NCBI RefSeq assembly: GCF_000017405.1
Contig: NC_009667.1
Location: 372,001 to 436,000, forward strand
Length of the DNA stretch: 64,000 nt
Reading direction: 5' to 3'
Origin: Brucella anthropi ATCC 49188
GTDB taxonomy: Bacteria > Pseudomonadota > Alphaproteobacteria > Rhizobiales > Rhizobiaceae
A program made the translations under genes and the position numbers. Each line of letters opens with the position of its first letter. Position 1 is the stretch's first letter. Under the pieces are notes generated by a model that saw only the letters and a list, made by a program, of their open reading frames with translations, searched no databases and was not told the origin of the DNA. Shown piece by piece: positions 36,994-45,672 of this stretch.

Positions 36994-38108
36994 AAATCCG
37001 TCGACAACCTGCTCCAGCTTTCGCCAGCGAGCCCGCCAATAAAGATATCATTACGCTGAACGGCGTTCAGCATATCCGCGTTTGCTGTGGCTACACAAAC
37101 GTTGGCTTTCAGACGAAAGAACATGATCGACTGTTGTGAGAGCGCATTGAGATAACGCGGATCGACCCGGCCTTGCGCTGCGACATGCCCTTCATCCTGC
37201 AGATGGAGCAGCATCGCATCGACGGCATGTTTTTCCATTCCGGCCTTGGCGAGGATGTTCAGAACTTCTGCAATGCCATTGGAGCGGACGTAGTAACAAA
37301 AAAAGCCGCTCGGACTGCCGGTGCGGTCGTTGATCGCACAGAAGCGCAAGGTACCGGCAGCCTGATTATCGGACGCCATCAGGAACAGCCAGTTGATGTC
37401 GCTTTCTGTCCAGGCTGGATGTGCCAAATAGCTTTGCAGGTAACCTGGAACAAGAGATATGGCTTCGTCTTGCGCAATTTCCTTCACATTCGCCCGGGGC
37501 TTGGCAGCTCTCATGATCGCAGGAATCGGAAAAAGCGGGTTGAGCATTCTGCCTACTGAGCTTGTTGCCCATCCGCCGAGGATTGGACGCCGTTCTGCAA
37601 CGTAACTGGCCACATAGCTGGCAGCCCGGAATATGCGTGTCCATCCGAGTCCATGTGTGCCGAGTGTAATCCCCCCAATTGCTTCGGAATGTTTGAGGCT
37701 TACTGGCGCAGCACTGTCGGTGAAGTTGAGTATCTTTTCACTTGGACGCAAAGTGAGTGTCAATTCGGCGGCGCCGCGTGGCGACATTTCCGGTTTCATC
37801 ATGAAAGCGCAAAGCAATCGCCCCATGATCGATTGACCATTGACCCTATAGGGAATGGGCAGAACCGAGATCGCGCTATCGATCTCACCGTGCTCGTCCT
37901 CATGGACCACGCTGCCAATTGCAGGGTCGTAGTAGGGGCTTTCAAAAAAGAACTTCTGAAAATACTGATCGAAAGTCTTGTTGCATGACTTTGAGTGTGG
38001 ACGAAAAACTCGCTGGAACAGCGTGCGGACGGCAGGAATATCATCAATATGCATCGCGCGAACACGTCGCGACTTGATGTCATTTGCCGATGTAGAAATG
38101 CGCGTCAT
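36987..38108 (-). CDS. GNAT-like acyltransferase in the EPS cluster
   Basis: This 373-aa cytosolic protein begins with a GNAT-like region at residues 15-120 (RRVRAMHIDDIPAVRTLFQRVF, then SAISVLPIPYRVNGQ and GRLLCAFMMKPEMSPRGAA). The central part is less typical. A second GNAT-like half follows near 240-345. It probably decorates the polysaccharide. Its stop is directly adjacent to nothing on its own strand, but its start abuts the stop of the upstream flippase gene (38108/38109), so the two are co-transcribed. The 3' end overlaps the hydrolase gene by 7 bp. Assignment is by fold impression; the substrate is unknown. Confidence 0.65.
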   Translation of the reverse strand: MTRISTSANDIKSRRVRAMHIDDIPAVRTLFQRVFRPHSKSCNKTFDQYFQKFFFESPYYDPAIGSVVHEDEHGEIDSAISVLPIPYRVNGQSIMGRLLCAFMMKPEMSPRGAAELTLTLRPSEKILNFTDSAAPVSLKHSEAIGGITLGTHGLGWTRIFRAASYVASYVAERRPILGGWATSSVGRMLNPLFPIPAIMRAAKPRANVKEIAQDEAISLVPGYLQSYLAHPAWTESDINWLFLMASDNQAAGTLRFCAINDRTGSPSGFFCYYVRSNGIAEVLNILAKAGMEKHAVDAMLLHLQDEGHVAAQGRVDPRYLNALSQQSIMFFRLKANVCVATANADMLNAVQRNDIFIGGLAGESWSRLSTDFY

Positions 38109-39392
38109 CTAAGCCCCCGCCTGCTTGAAACCGCCTTTTTTCTCTTCTGCGTCACGACTCCGGCGAACGAGGTAGATAACGCATCCCCACGATGCCAACA
38201 CAATACTGATTTCGATTACGTAAATAGCTGCGAAAGTTCCTGTGATTGGCGCATACCAGGTGGCCAGTGCCAGAAGCGGTGCACCAAGAATGTTGCCTGT
38301 GTTCAGGACCGCCGTGCGATAGCTGTGCTGGCTGGCTGCACCCAGAAGATCCACCGCTATCGACCATAGAGCAACAAACACCGTGATCCAGCAAAGCGTG
38401 CGGCAGAAGGAAACCAGCGTGTCGTATTCGCTGCCGAAGAGATAGGGCAGATAGGGCGCAATGATAAAGACGGCCAGCGATGTGAATATGCCGATTGCAA
38501 TCGCGGCGCCGAGCAGGCGCATTGTAATCGGTAGCGCATGATGGATGCCGTTTGCGCTGGCGCGGGCCAGATGCGGGTAGACGAGACGGTTCATCGCCTC
38601 GACGGTCAATGTGCTGCTGTCGATGATGCGACGAGTGACGCCGTAGCTGCCAACAATGCTGGGAGTTACCAATGTTCCGAGAAGCAGAAGGTCGGCATTC
38701 TGGCGGACCGCCTTGAAGATGAACTGTGATGCGAACATCACTCCGAGCCGCAGTTCATCGCGCACGATTGTGTATTGCGGAAGACCGAGTCTGCGCAGGA
38801 ACAAGGCATAAACCACGGCGACCAGCACATGAACCCCGAACTGCCAATAAGCCCATCCGACAACAGTGGATACGCCAAACACAAGGCAGGCGATTGTCGC
38901 GCCAATGGTGCGGGCAATGGCAAATCCGACGACGGAGAGATTGGCCGATACGAAGTCAGTATGCGCAATGTAAATTTGCTCGACCAGCAGGATAAGGCGC
39001 ACCAACACAATATTGGTGACAAGTAGCAGAAAAAGCCCAAACAGGTTGTTTGTAAATTCTGGAGAGCCACTCAGCCAGAACGGCAATATCACCATTCCGG
39101 CGGCGACGAGGACAACGCCTGTAACTGCGATCAAAATGAGATTGTGGCCAAGCATTGCCGGATAGATCGCTCGATCCTGCGCCACGCGACGTACGAGGCA
39201 TTCCGCTCCGCCCAGGCCGCAAATGAAGGTGGCGATGCTGGTAACGGCCATCACCGTCACGAACAAACCGAACTCGTGAGAGCCAAGATAGCGTGCCAGA
39301 ATAGCGAATGTAAAAAGCTGTGCGATGTTTGCCGCAAAAAGGCTGCCGCTAGAAGCTGCGTAGGACAGTAATGTCGACCAATGGCGTTTCAA
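38109..39392 (-). CDS. Wzx-type polysaccharide flippase (MOP superfamily)
   Basis: This 427-aa membrane protein has about twelve hydrophobic spans. It shows the typical opening LLSYAASSGSLFAANIAQLF, and the conserved FGLFVTVMAVTSIATFICGLGG region starts near residue 42. It would flip undecaprenyl-linked repeat units across the inner membrane for Wzy polymerisation. The last residues are Lys/Glu-rich. It is the first gene of a two-gene minus-strand unit with the GNAT-like gene. It is divergent from the GumC/Wzz gene, leaving a 345-bp promoter region. Confidence 0.87.
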   Translation of the reverse strand: MKRHWSTLLSYAASSGSLFAANIAQLFTFAILARYLGSHEFGLFVTVMAVTSIATFICGLGGAECLVRRVAQDRAIYPAMLGHNLILIAVTGVVLVAAGMVILPFWLSGSPEFTNNLFGLFLLLVTNIVLVRLILLVEQIYIAHTDFVSANLSVVGFAIARTIGATIACLVFGVSTVVGWAYWQFGVHVLVAVVYALFLRRLGLPQYTIVRDELRLGVMFASQFIFKAVRQNADLLLLGTLVTPSIVGSYGVTRRIIDSSTLTVEAMNRLVYPHLARASANGIHHALPITMRLLGAAIAIGIFTSLAVFIIAPYLPYLFGSEYDTLVSFCRTLCWITVFVALWSIAVDLLGAASQHSYRTAVLNTGNILGAPLLALATWYAPITGTFAAIYVIEISIVLASWGCVIYLVRRSRDAEEKKGGFKQAGA

Positions 39393-39737
39393 ATTTTCAT
39401 ACCGAGTTTTCGGGCCGCTATGGCTCAGCGTGCTTCTGGAGGATCAAAGGCGCGCTTGGAACTTCAAGATAAGGTTATGACAGCGAAGAGGCTTCTTTTT
39501 CGTAAAGCTTCTGATGATGAGGCATATGCACTGTTTTCTCTTAGTCCCGAAGAACATGAGGTGCCAAGCATGTCGACCGAAATTTATCACAAACTGCAGG
39601 ACTAAATGACCGTCATTTGCATTTTGGTGACACTCGTGCAGATGATTGCCTTTCATTAACCGAATTTTTTAATCTTTAAGTCTAAGGAAAATAGTAGCGC
39701 CATGTTTGCGCTATTGAGTGAACCTTAGGGACGACTA
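39393..39737. promoter_or_regulatory. divergent promoter region, flippase / GumC
   Basis: These 345 bp should carry promoters for both directions. The segment 39650-39690 is AT-rich. TAGCGC/GCGCTA arms (39693-39712) form a small dyad 25 bp before the GumC gene. A short plus-strand frame ending at 39605 encodes a 42-codon peptide from an ATG near 39477. It has poor ribosome-site spacing and I do not call it a gene. Confidence 0.45.
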
Positions 39738-41267
39738 ATGTACACCTTGCGCGACCTCGCTTCGAAAGCACGGGTAACAGAGACTGCCAGTGAAAATCTG
39801 GCATCCGTCGATGACCGGCTGCGTGCAGTCAGACGCGAGACGTATGTTGTCCGTGAAGAAGAAAAGGTTACTGAAACCATTGCGCCTGCAAACAAGGGAC
39901 TGATGCTGCCGGAACTCGACCTGTTCGAGGCGCTCGCCTGGATGCGTGCCCGGTGGATTTTGATCGCAGCGCTCGCAATAATAGGTGGTTTGGCGGGTCT
40001 CGCCTACGGCATGACGGCAAAGCCTCGTTATACAGCCTATACGGATTTGCTGGTTCCGCCGTCTGGACTCCAGTTGTTGCCCAACGATGTTTATGCCCAG
40101 AGCCTGCAGGCTGACAGCCAGATTCTCGACATCGAAAGCAAAATGCGCATCTTGACTTCCGGCAACGTACTCCGGCGGGTCGTGACGGACTTGAAGCTGA
40201 ATGAGGATGAGGAGTTTGTGCCTCCTCCGCCAGCGTTCGATGTTAGGGCTATGCTTGGCCTCAGCAAACCGGCGGGTCCGAAAGATGATACACTGACAGC
40301 TGTGCGTGCACTGTCGCAGCGGATCAACGTTACGCGTCCTGAACGATCCTATCTGGTTACGATTGCGGTCTGGACGGAAAATCCCGAAAAATCGGTAAAG
40401 GTAGCAGATTCTCTGGCGAACGCCTTCCAGGAGGAAGTTGCACAAGCGGATGCCGATGGTGCAGGACGTGCTGCCGCTGCCCTATCTGAACGTCTGTCCT
40501 CTCTGCAGAAGGCGGCAACTGAGGCGGAAGAAAAAGTCTCGGCGTTCCGCCGGGCGCACGGCCTGCAAACATCAGGTGGTGAACTCGTCAGCACCCAGTC
40601 GATGACGCAGATCAATTCTAAATTGGTCGATGCCAAAGCGCGCGTTGCCGACGCAAGCACGCGCTATCAGGAACTGACGAAGGATACCGGCAGCGCCGTT
40701 AGTCCGGCAAGCACCTTGCAATCGCCCACGATGACGAACCTGCGTGGACAATATGCATCGCTGAAACAGCGCTACGATGCTCTCGCCATGACCTACGGTC
40801 CGCGATATCCGGAACTGATGAATACGGAACGCCAGCTTGCCGGTCTGGAACAGCAGCTGGCGCAGGAACGGGCGCGTATCCTGCAATCGGCCAAGGTTGA
40901 CCTCGATCAGGCAAATGCCGTTGTAGCGGCTCTCAACGCACAGGCAGCTTCAGCACGTTCGGCTGTTGCGCTCGACAATGACGCGCAAGTCCAGCTGTCG
41001 GACCTCGAACGCGACATGGCCGCCAAGGTCTCTATCTACAACACGTTCCTGACCCGCTCATCGGAGACGAGCCAGCGCCAGCAACTCGATGCGACCAATA
41101 TCCGGATCATTTCGACTGCCATTCCTCCGATTGGTCGCAGCTGGCCACCCAAGACCGTCGTGCTTGGTGCTGGGGGTGGCATTGCCGGGATGGGCCTTGG
41201 TGTGGTTCTCGCGCTCAGTTTGGGCTATCTTGGTGCATGGCGTCGAAACCGTGAGGGTCTGGTCTGA
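39738..41267 (+). CDS. polysaccharide chain-length determinant (GumC/Wzz family)
   Basis: This 509-aa inner-membrane protein spans the periplasm and sets chain length or couples polymerisation to export. A cytosolic N-terminus of about 70 residues leads to TM1 (WILIAALAIIGGLAGLAYG, near 73). The Wzz domain and a long periplasmic coiled coil (about 220-430) follow. A GNVR-like region and TM2 (GAGGGIAGMGLGVVLALSLGY) lie near the C-terminus. There is no fused tyrosine-kinase domain, unlike ExoP. The polymerase gene starts 1 bp after the stop, so the two are an operon. An AGGGACG-type ribosome site is present. Confidence 0.87.
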   Translation: MYTLRDLASKARVTETASENLASVDDRLRAVRRETYVVREEEKVTETIAPANKGLMLPELDLFEALAWMRARWILIAALAIIGGLAGLAYGMTAKPRYTAYTDLLVPPSGLQLLPNDVYAQSLQADSQILDIESKMRILTSGNVLRRVVTDLKLNEDEEFVPPPPAFDVRAMLGLSKPAGPKDDTLTAVRALSQRINVTRPERSYLVTIAVWTENPEKSVKVADSLANAFQEEVAQADADGAGRAAAALSERLSSLQKAATEAEEKVSAFRRAHGLQTSGGELVSTQSMTQINSKLVDAKARVADASTRYQELTKDTGSAVSPASTLQSPTMTNLRGQYASLKQRYDALAMTYGPRYPELMNTERQLAGLEQQLAQERARILQSAKVDLDQANAVVAALNAQAASARSAVALDNDAQVQLSDLERDMAAKVSIYNTFLTRSSETSQRQQLDATNIRIISTAIPPIGRSWPPKTVVLGAGGGIAGMGLGVVLALSLGYLGAWRRNREGLV

Positions 41268-42392
41268 CTTGGCTGAACTATCGGTTCATTACCGTGAGGA
41301 GATACAACCGCGAGTCTCGTCAGCTATCGGGGCCGCTCTCTTTCTCTGCATGTTCTTATTCATCTGGATAGGCACCAATCCCTATCCGGATCTTGGTGCC
41401 GTGACCGGCGTCACAGCCAAAGCTGCAGATTCCAGCTCGCTCAACCAGCTGGTCACCTTGTTTCTGACGGGCAGCTTTCTGGTTTGCGCGCTGAGCAGCT
41501 CCATGCGCAGTGCCATTCTGCAACCGCGCGTTCTGATTGGCCTGGTTTTCTTCTGGCTCTTTATGACGGCCCTTTTGTCGGCTCACCCGATGATCGCCAG
41601 CAAGAAGGTGGTCTTGTCCATCCTGACCGCGTTGAATGCGAGCATCTTTCTCATGTTGCCGCAATCCGAACGCCAGATGGCACGGTTGCTGGCAGCCGGT
41701 TCATTGATAACACTGGCGTTTGCCTATTTCGGCGTAATCTTTATGCCGCAACGGGCTATTCATCAGGGTACTGAAGTTATTGAACCTATGCTGGCCGGTG
41801 CATGGCGCGGCCACTATCCACACAAGAATGCCGCCGCCGCCTCTCTGGTGCTGATGAGCTTTTTCGGCCTCTATATCTGGAAAACCGGCTTGCCGAAGAC
41901 GGGTATGCTTATCGTCGCCCTTTGCGTGTTCTTTGTTCTTAACACGGGCGGCAAGACATCGACGGCCATGTTGCCGTTTATCGTCGTGATGTCGCTGGTG
42001 TTTGTGCGACTGAAATGGACACGTGTTTTCATTGCTATCGGCGGGATCGCTGCTTTCAATATTATTGCTGTCGGGGCGGCCGTTTTCGATCCCTTGCGCG
42101 AGCTTGTCCAAAGCCTGGGCGTTGACGCCAGCTTTACAAATCGATCTGACATCTGGAAACTCGCATTCGCCGCAATCTCGGCAAAGCCGATTTTCGGCTA
42201 CGGTCTGGACTCGTTCTGGAAAACGCCGGAAATGGTCTATGCAGGTGGCGGTGGCGCAAGCTGGGCGGTTGCAGCCTTCAATGCACATAATTCTTTTCTG
42301 GATATGATGATCAATGCTGGGATTATTGGTTTAATTCTGACGCTTATCTGGATAATGGTCTTACCGCTTCGGTATATTAGAGCGTTTCCCTT

Positions 42393-42998
42393 TCAAGTTG
42401 GATCATATCCGCACGAGTTGAAGTAATTCTGAGCCTCTTGCGGTTCGATGAGTTCAACCATCTGACCGATGCGATCCCAAAGCCCATTGACTGTTCTCTC
42501 GGCAGCCTTTCGTAAAAGCGCCTTCAGCTTGGAGAAGGCCTTTTCGATCGGGTTGAAGTCTGGACTGTAAGGTGGAAGGAACATCATTGTCGCGCCGACC
42601 GCCTCGATCAATTCTCTTGCTGCCGGTCGTTTGTGGCTGGACAGATTATCGAGGATGACAATATCACCTGGTTTCAATGTTGGAACCAACACCTGAGCGA
42701 CATACGCCTCGAACCAATCACCGTTGATGGGGCCGTCGATGACAAGTGGCGCGACCATTCCCGTATTGCGCAGCCCCGCAACCAACGTGGTCGTTTTGCG
42801 ATGGCCGTGAGGAAAACCCATTCGCAACCGCTCACCCTTGCGGCACCGCCCATGACTACGGGCCATATTGGTCGCTGTCCAGGTCTCATCGATGAACACG
42901 AGCCGCTCTGGATCGAGATCAAGTTGCTCCTCGAACCAGCATTGCCGCTTTTCCAGAACGTCTGGACGGCTTTGCTCTACAGCATGGCCAGTCTTTTT
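42393..42998 (-). CDS. IS630 transposase orfB, DDE catalytic domain (needs -1 frameshift)
   Basis: This frame has no good start of its own. It is reached from orfA by a -1 slip on the seven adenines at 42994-43000 (minus strand). It then reads KTGHAVEQSRPDVLEKRQ and onward to the catalytic part. The DDE triad is visible: D in FIDETW, D in VILDNLSSHK and E in PDFNPIEKAF. The product cuts and joins IS ends at TA targets. A GTG start at 42899 could give a shorter separate protein. The reading is consistent with programmed frameshifting known in IS630 elements; that it occurs here is inferred. Confidence 0.85.
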   Translation of the reverse strand, partial: KKTGHAVEQSRPDVLEKRQCWFEEQLDLDPERLVFIDETWTATNMARSHGRCRKGERLRMGFPHGHRKTTTLVAGLRNTGMVAPLVIDGPINGDWFEAYVAQVLVPTLKPGDIVILDNLSSHKRPAARELIEAVGATMMFLPPYSPDFNPIEKAFSKLKALLRKAAERTVNGLWDRIGQMVELIEPQEAQNYFNSCGYDPT

Positions 42999-43339
42999 TT
43001 ACGCGTTTGTTCGTGCCGGACAAGAAAGCGGTGCAGTGCCGACTTGCTGATTATGATGCCTTGGGCGGCCAAATCACTGCGAAGTTCGAAGAGAGTACCG
43101 TCCCTGTGTTCGGCGAGCCAGATCATGATCTGATCAGCATGAGCTTCTGTCTTGTGAGAATTGCGGTCGCCGCCCAGTGGACCGGGTCGAACATTTCCCT
43201 GCTGGAGTTGAAGGTTACGCCAACGGCTAACGCTGGCTGCGCTTACACCGAAACGCTCAGCAGCCTCTCGATGCGATGCACCGCCATCAACGGCAGCAAC
43301 TACACGTATTCGAAGATCAATGGAAAGGGCTCGCGACAT
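42977..43339 (-). CDS. IS630 transposase orfA, DNA-binding part
   Basis: This 120-aa N-terminal portion starts at MSRALSIDLR. It contains a helix-turn-helix (HREAAERFGVSAASVSRW, about residues 23-40) and a second DNA-binding region (SKSALHRFLVRHEQTRKKR). The frame ends just beyond an A7 run at the KK codons, where ribosomes can slip -1 into orfB. A longer in-frame start at 43408 would overlap the element's end and is not needed. It binds the terminal inverted repeats. Confidence 0.85.
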   Translation of the reverse strand: MSRALSIDLRIRVVAAVDGGASHREAAERFGVSAASVSRWRNLQLQQGNVRPGPLGGDRNSHKTEAHADQIMIWLAEHRDGTLFELRSDLAAQGIIISKSALHRFLVRHEQTRKKRLAML

Positions 43340-43633
43340 ATCTGCCGACCTCCATCGGCAGATAGCTTGAATCAGAAAGTAACTGATTTGCAAAGCCTGC
43401 TGATTCAATCAGGCAGGGAAACGCTCTAAGGAAGCGGAAAGCACAGATAACGACCCTATATTAACGCTCCTCTATATTCGCCTTTGGCTTTACGGATTAT
43501 ATATGTCTTGTATGGAGAGCACGTTCTTTCAGAACGGTGGGGCGGTGTGGTTCTGCATTATGGTTGCTGTCTTCGGATTGCGCTTGCAGGCAAAGGCAAA
43601 GCTCGTCTGAAACAGCTTTTGGGGGCTGGGGCA

Positions 43634-44431
43634 ATGATGGAAATGGATAGTCTCGACAAGGCGCGCAGCCGCCTGGAATGGTATGCTATACGGCTGAACG
43701 ACAGCATCAGCCGTCGGTTTCCATTGCGCCCATTCTGCCTGCCGAAGAATGAACGGATCATCACTTTCACATTTGACGATGTGCCTGATACGGCCGAAAG
43801 CGCCGGGGCTGCCATTCTCGACAAGCATGGGGTTCATGGCACTTTCTATATTGCAGGCAACCTGGTTGGTACGAAAGAAGCCAAAAGGAACCTGATCACA
43901 CAGGAAGGCTGCCGGAAACTGGTCGAGCGCGGACATGAATTGGGTTGCCATACCTATGATCATCTCAAGGTTCCTTATGTCGGGGCGCAGAACATAGTGG
44001 CCGATTTAGATCGCAACACCGCCTATCTCGATGTGTTCGAGCCTGATCGTGTCGAGGCGCGCAATTTCGCTTATCCCTACTGCGCATCTTCCATGATGTC
44101 GCGGCGGCTCTTTGCTGATCGTTTCTCTACATGCCGCGGAGGTGGCAACCGCATCAATCGCGGCATGATCGACCTTGCCTTTCTGCAGGCGGTGGAGATC
44201 AGGCAGCCTGACGATGACGCTGCGCGCCAGACTCGCTGGATCGATGATCTGAATGCAAATCCCGGCTGGCTTGTCTTCTATACGCATGATGTCAGCGATA
44301 CGCCGACCGAGTTCGGGTGCAAGCCTGAAACCTTTGAGCGCCTCGTATCTCATGCGGTGAAAAGTGGGGCGGCTGTTCTTTCTGTCCGCGAAGCATTGGC
44401 GCGCCTTGGTGCTCAACGAGGTGCTGCTTGA
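43634..44431 (+). CDS. polysaccharide deacetylase (NodB-like)
   Basis: This 265-aa carbohydrate esterase family 4-like protein would remove N- or O-acetyl groups from the polymer or its precursor. Motif 1 is TFDDVPD (D48, D49) and motif 2 is HTYDH (H106, H110), giving the Asp-His-His metal site. Motif 3 is FAYPYCA, and VFYTHDVSDTP supplies the late His. There is no signal peptide with the chosen start, so it may act in the cytosol. The ATG at 43634 follows a G-rich stretch, 23 bp after the polymerase stop. An in-frame extension to 43484 would overlap the polymerase 3' end. It overlaps the next gene by 4 bp. Confidence 0.85.
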   Translation: MMEMDSLDKARSRLEWYAIRLNDSISRRFPLRPFCLPKNERIITFTFDDVPDTAESAGAAILDKHGVHGTFYIAGNLVGTKEAKRNLITQEGCRKLVERGHELGCHTYDHLKVPYVGAQNIVADLDRNTAYLDVFEPDRVEARNFAYPYCASSMMSRRLFADRFSTCRGGGNRINRGMIDLAFLQAVEIRQPDDDAARQTRWIDDLNANPGWLVFYTHDVSDTPTEFGCKPETFERLVSHAVKSGAAVLSVREALARLGAQRGAA

Positions 44432-45672
44432 CGCATTTAAATGATAAAGAACATCGCCTGTTGGCGATCAACAATTACTTTTATCGGCGCGGTGGCGCCG
44501 AAACTGTTTTTCTCGACCACATCAAACTATTTTCTGAAATCGGCTGGCAAACGGCACCTTTTGCCATGCAGCATCCGGATAATTTCCCATCCGACTGGTC
44601 TTCCTATTTCGTCTCGGAAATTGAGTATGGCCGGGAAAGCAGCCCGCTCACAAAGTTCGTGCAAGCGGGCAAGATCATCTATTCATGGGAAGCGCGCGAC
44701 CGGATCAAGGCGCTGATCGAACGTTTTCGTCCGAATGTCGCGCATGCACATAATATCTATCATCATTTGTCACCGTCGATTTTCCCGGTTCTGAAGGACG
44801 CGGGTATCCCGACGGTCATGACAGCCCACGACCTGAAGCTGGCCTGTCCGGCCTATAAAATGCTGTCACACAACCAGATTTGCGAGCGCTGCAAGGGCGG
44901 GCGCATTTATAATGTGGCGCTTCATAAATGCATCAAGGATTCCACGGCGCTGAGCGGGCTGGTTTTCGTTGAAACAGCCATTCATCGCATGCTTGGTCTT
45001 TACCGCAATACGCTTGACCGCATCGTTGTGCCGAGCCGCTTCTATATTGCCAAGCTTGCCGAATGGGGCTGGCCTGAAGAAAAGCTGGTCTATATTCCCA
45101 ACTTCGCCCATACGGACGATCTGAAACCTTACGCAGATGAGAGCGATTACTTCGCCTATGTCGGAAGACTGGCGCCGGAAAAGGGGATCGGTACCCTCAT
45201 TCGTGCAGCGGCGATTGCGAGGCAGAAACTTGTTATTGCAGGCACCGGGCCTGAAGAACAATCACTGAAAGCGATTGCCACTGAGGCGGGCGGCGATGTC
45301 ACATTCGCAGGCTATGTCTCGGGTGAACGACTGCATAGGCTGATCGGAGAAGCAAAGGCGCTCGTTCTTCCGTCTGAATGGTATGAAAATGCCCCGATCA
45401 GTATTCTGGAAGCCTATGCGCTTGGGGTGCCGGTGATTGGCGCAGACATTGGTGGAATTCCCGAAATGATCATCGAAGGTGAGACCGGAATGGTTTCCCG
45501 TGCAGGCGATATAGATGATCTCGCCCGGGTTCTTGGCGAGTTTGCGGGATTATCTCCGCAGGCGCGGCGCAAGATGGGGAATGTAGGCCGGGTCTGGGCC
45601 GGTAATGAATTCTCGCCACAGGCATACAGAAACCGCACGCTGGAACTTTATGCCGAGTTAGGGGCGCTTTGA
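44428..45672 (+). CDS. glycosyltransferase family 4
   Basis: This 414-aa GT-B transferase works on the cytosolic face. The N-terminal domain starts LLAINNYFYRRGGAETVFLDH, and AHNIYHHLSPSIF is near residue 108. A Cys-rich insert CERCKGG near 154 is common in this subgroup. The C-terminal donor domain shows YVGRLAPEKGIGTLI near 246 and EWYENAPISILEAYALGVPVIG (positions about 316-337), with the E-x7-E pair. The start is probably a TTG overlapping the deacetylase stop. It belongs to the polymerase-deacetylase-GT4-GT4 operon. Confidence 0.87.
   Translation: MTHLNDKEHRLLAINNYFYRRGGAETVFLDHIKLFSEIGWQTAPFAMQHPDNFPSDWSSYFVSEIEYGRESSPLTKFVQAGKIIYSWEARDRIKALIERFRPNVAHAHNIYHHLSPSIFPVLKDAGIPTVMTAHDLKLACPAYKMLSHNQICERCKGGRIYNVALHKCIKDSTALSGLVFVETAIHRMLGLYRNTLDRIVVPSRFYIAKLAEWGWPEEKLVYIPNFAHTDDLKPYADESDYFAYVGRLAPEKGIGTLIRAAAIARQKLVIAGTGPEEQSLKAIATEAGGDVTFAGYVSGERLHRLIGEAKALVLPSEWYENAPISILEAYALGVPVIGADIGGIPEMIIEGETGMVSRAGDIDDLARVLGEFAGLSPQARRKMGNVGRVWAGNEFSPQAYRNRTLELYAELGAL

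Larger units (their letters stand above)
42380..43426 (-). mobile_element. IS630-family insertion sequence, 1,047 bp
   Basis: The element has terminal inverted repeats GAGCGTTTCCCT (42380-42391) and AGGGAAACGCTC (43415-43426). It is flanked by a TA duplication (42378-42379 and 43427-43428), the IS630/Tc1-mariner signature. It carries orfA and orfB on the minus strand, joined by an A7 slippery site. All transposase motifs look intact, so it may be active. It interrupts the polymerase gene. Confidence 0.93.
41269..43610 (+). pseudogene. Wzy/ExoQ-type O-antigen/EPS polymerase split by an IS630 element
   Basis: Residues from 41269 to 42379 encode a multi-span membrane protein with the polymerase/ligase hallmark WRGHYPHKNAAAA near residue 182. 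The NTGGKTSTAMLPF and SDIWKLAFAAISAKPIFGYGLDSFW region is also present. The frame then runs into the IS and stops at 42426. After the IS, 43429-43610 encodes the missing C-terminus (TLLYIRLWLYGLYMSC, then NGGAVWFCIMVAVFGLRL). Removing the IS and one TA joins ATT to AAG and gives one 430-codon frame. The TTG at 41269 is the likely start. As it stands the polymerase lacks its last 60 residues and is probably inactive. Confidence 0.88.

Noticed and set aside
39381..39605. short plus-strand frame before the GumC gene
   Set aside because: It starts inside the divergent flippase gene; the only internal ATG (about 39477) has a ribosome site too close to it. A 42-aa peptide cannot be excluded.
42380..43426. 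composite transposon carrying the deacetylase and GT4 genes
   Set aside because: Only one IS copy with its own target duplication is present, and the genes to its right continue the interrupted operon.
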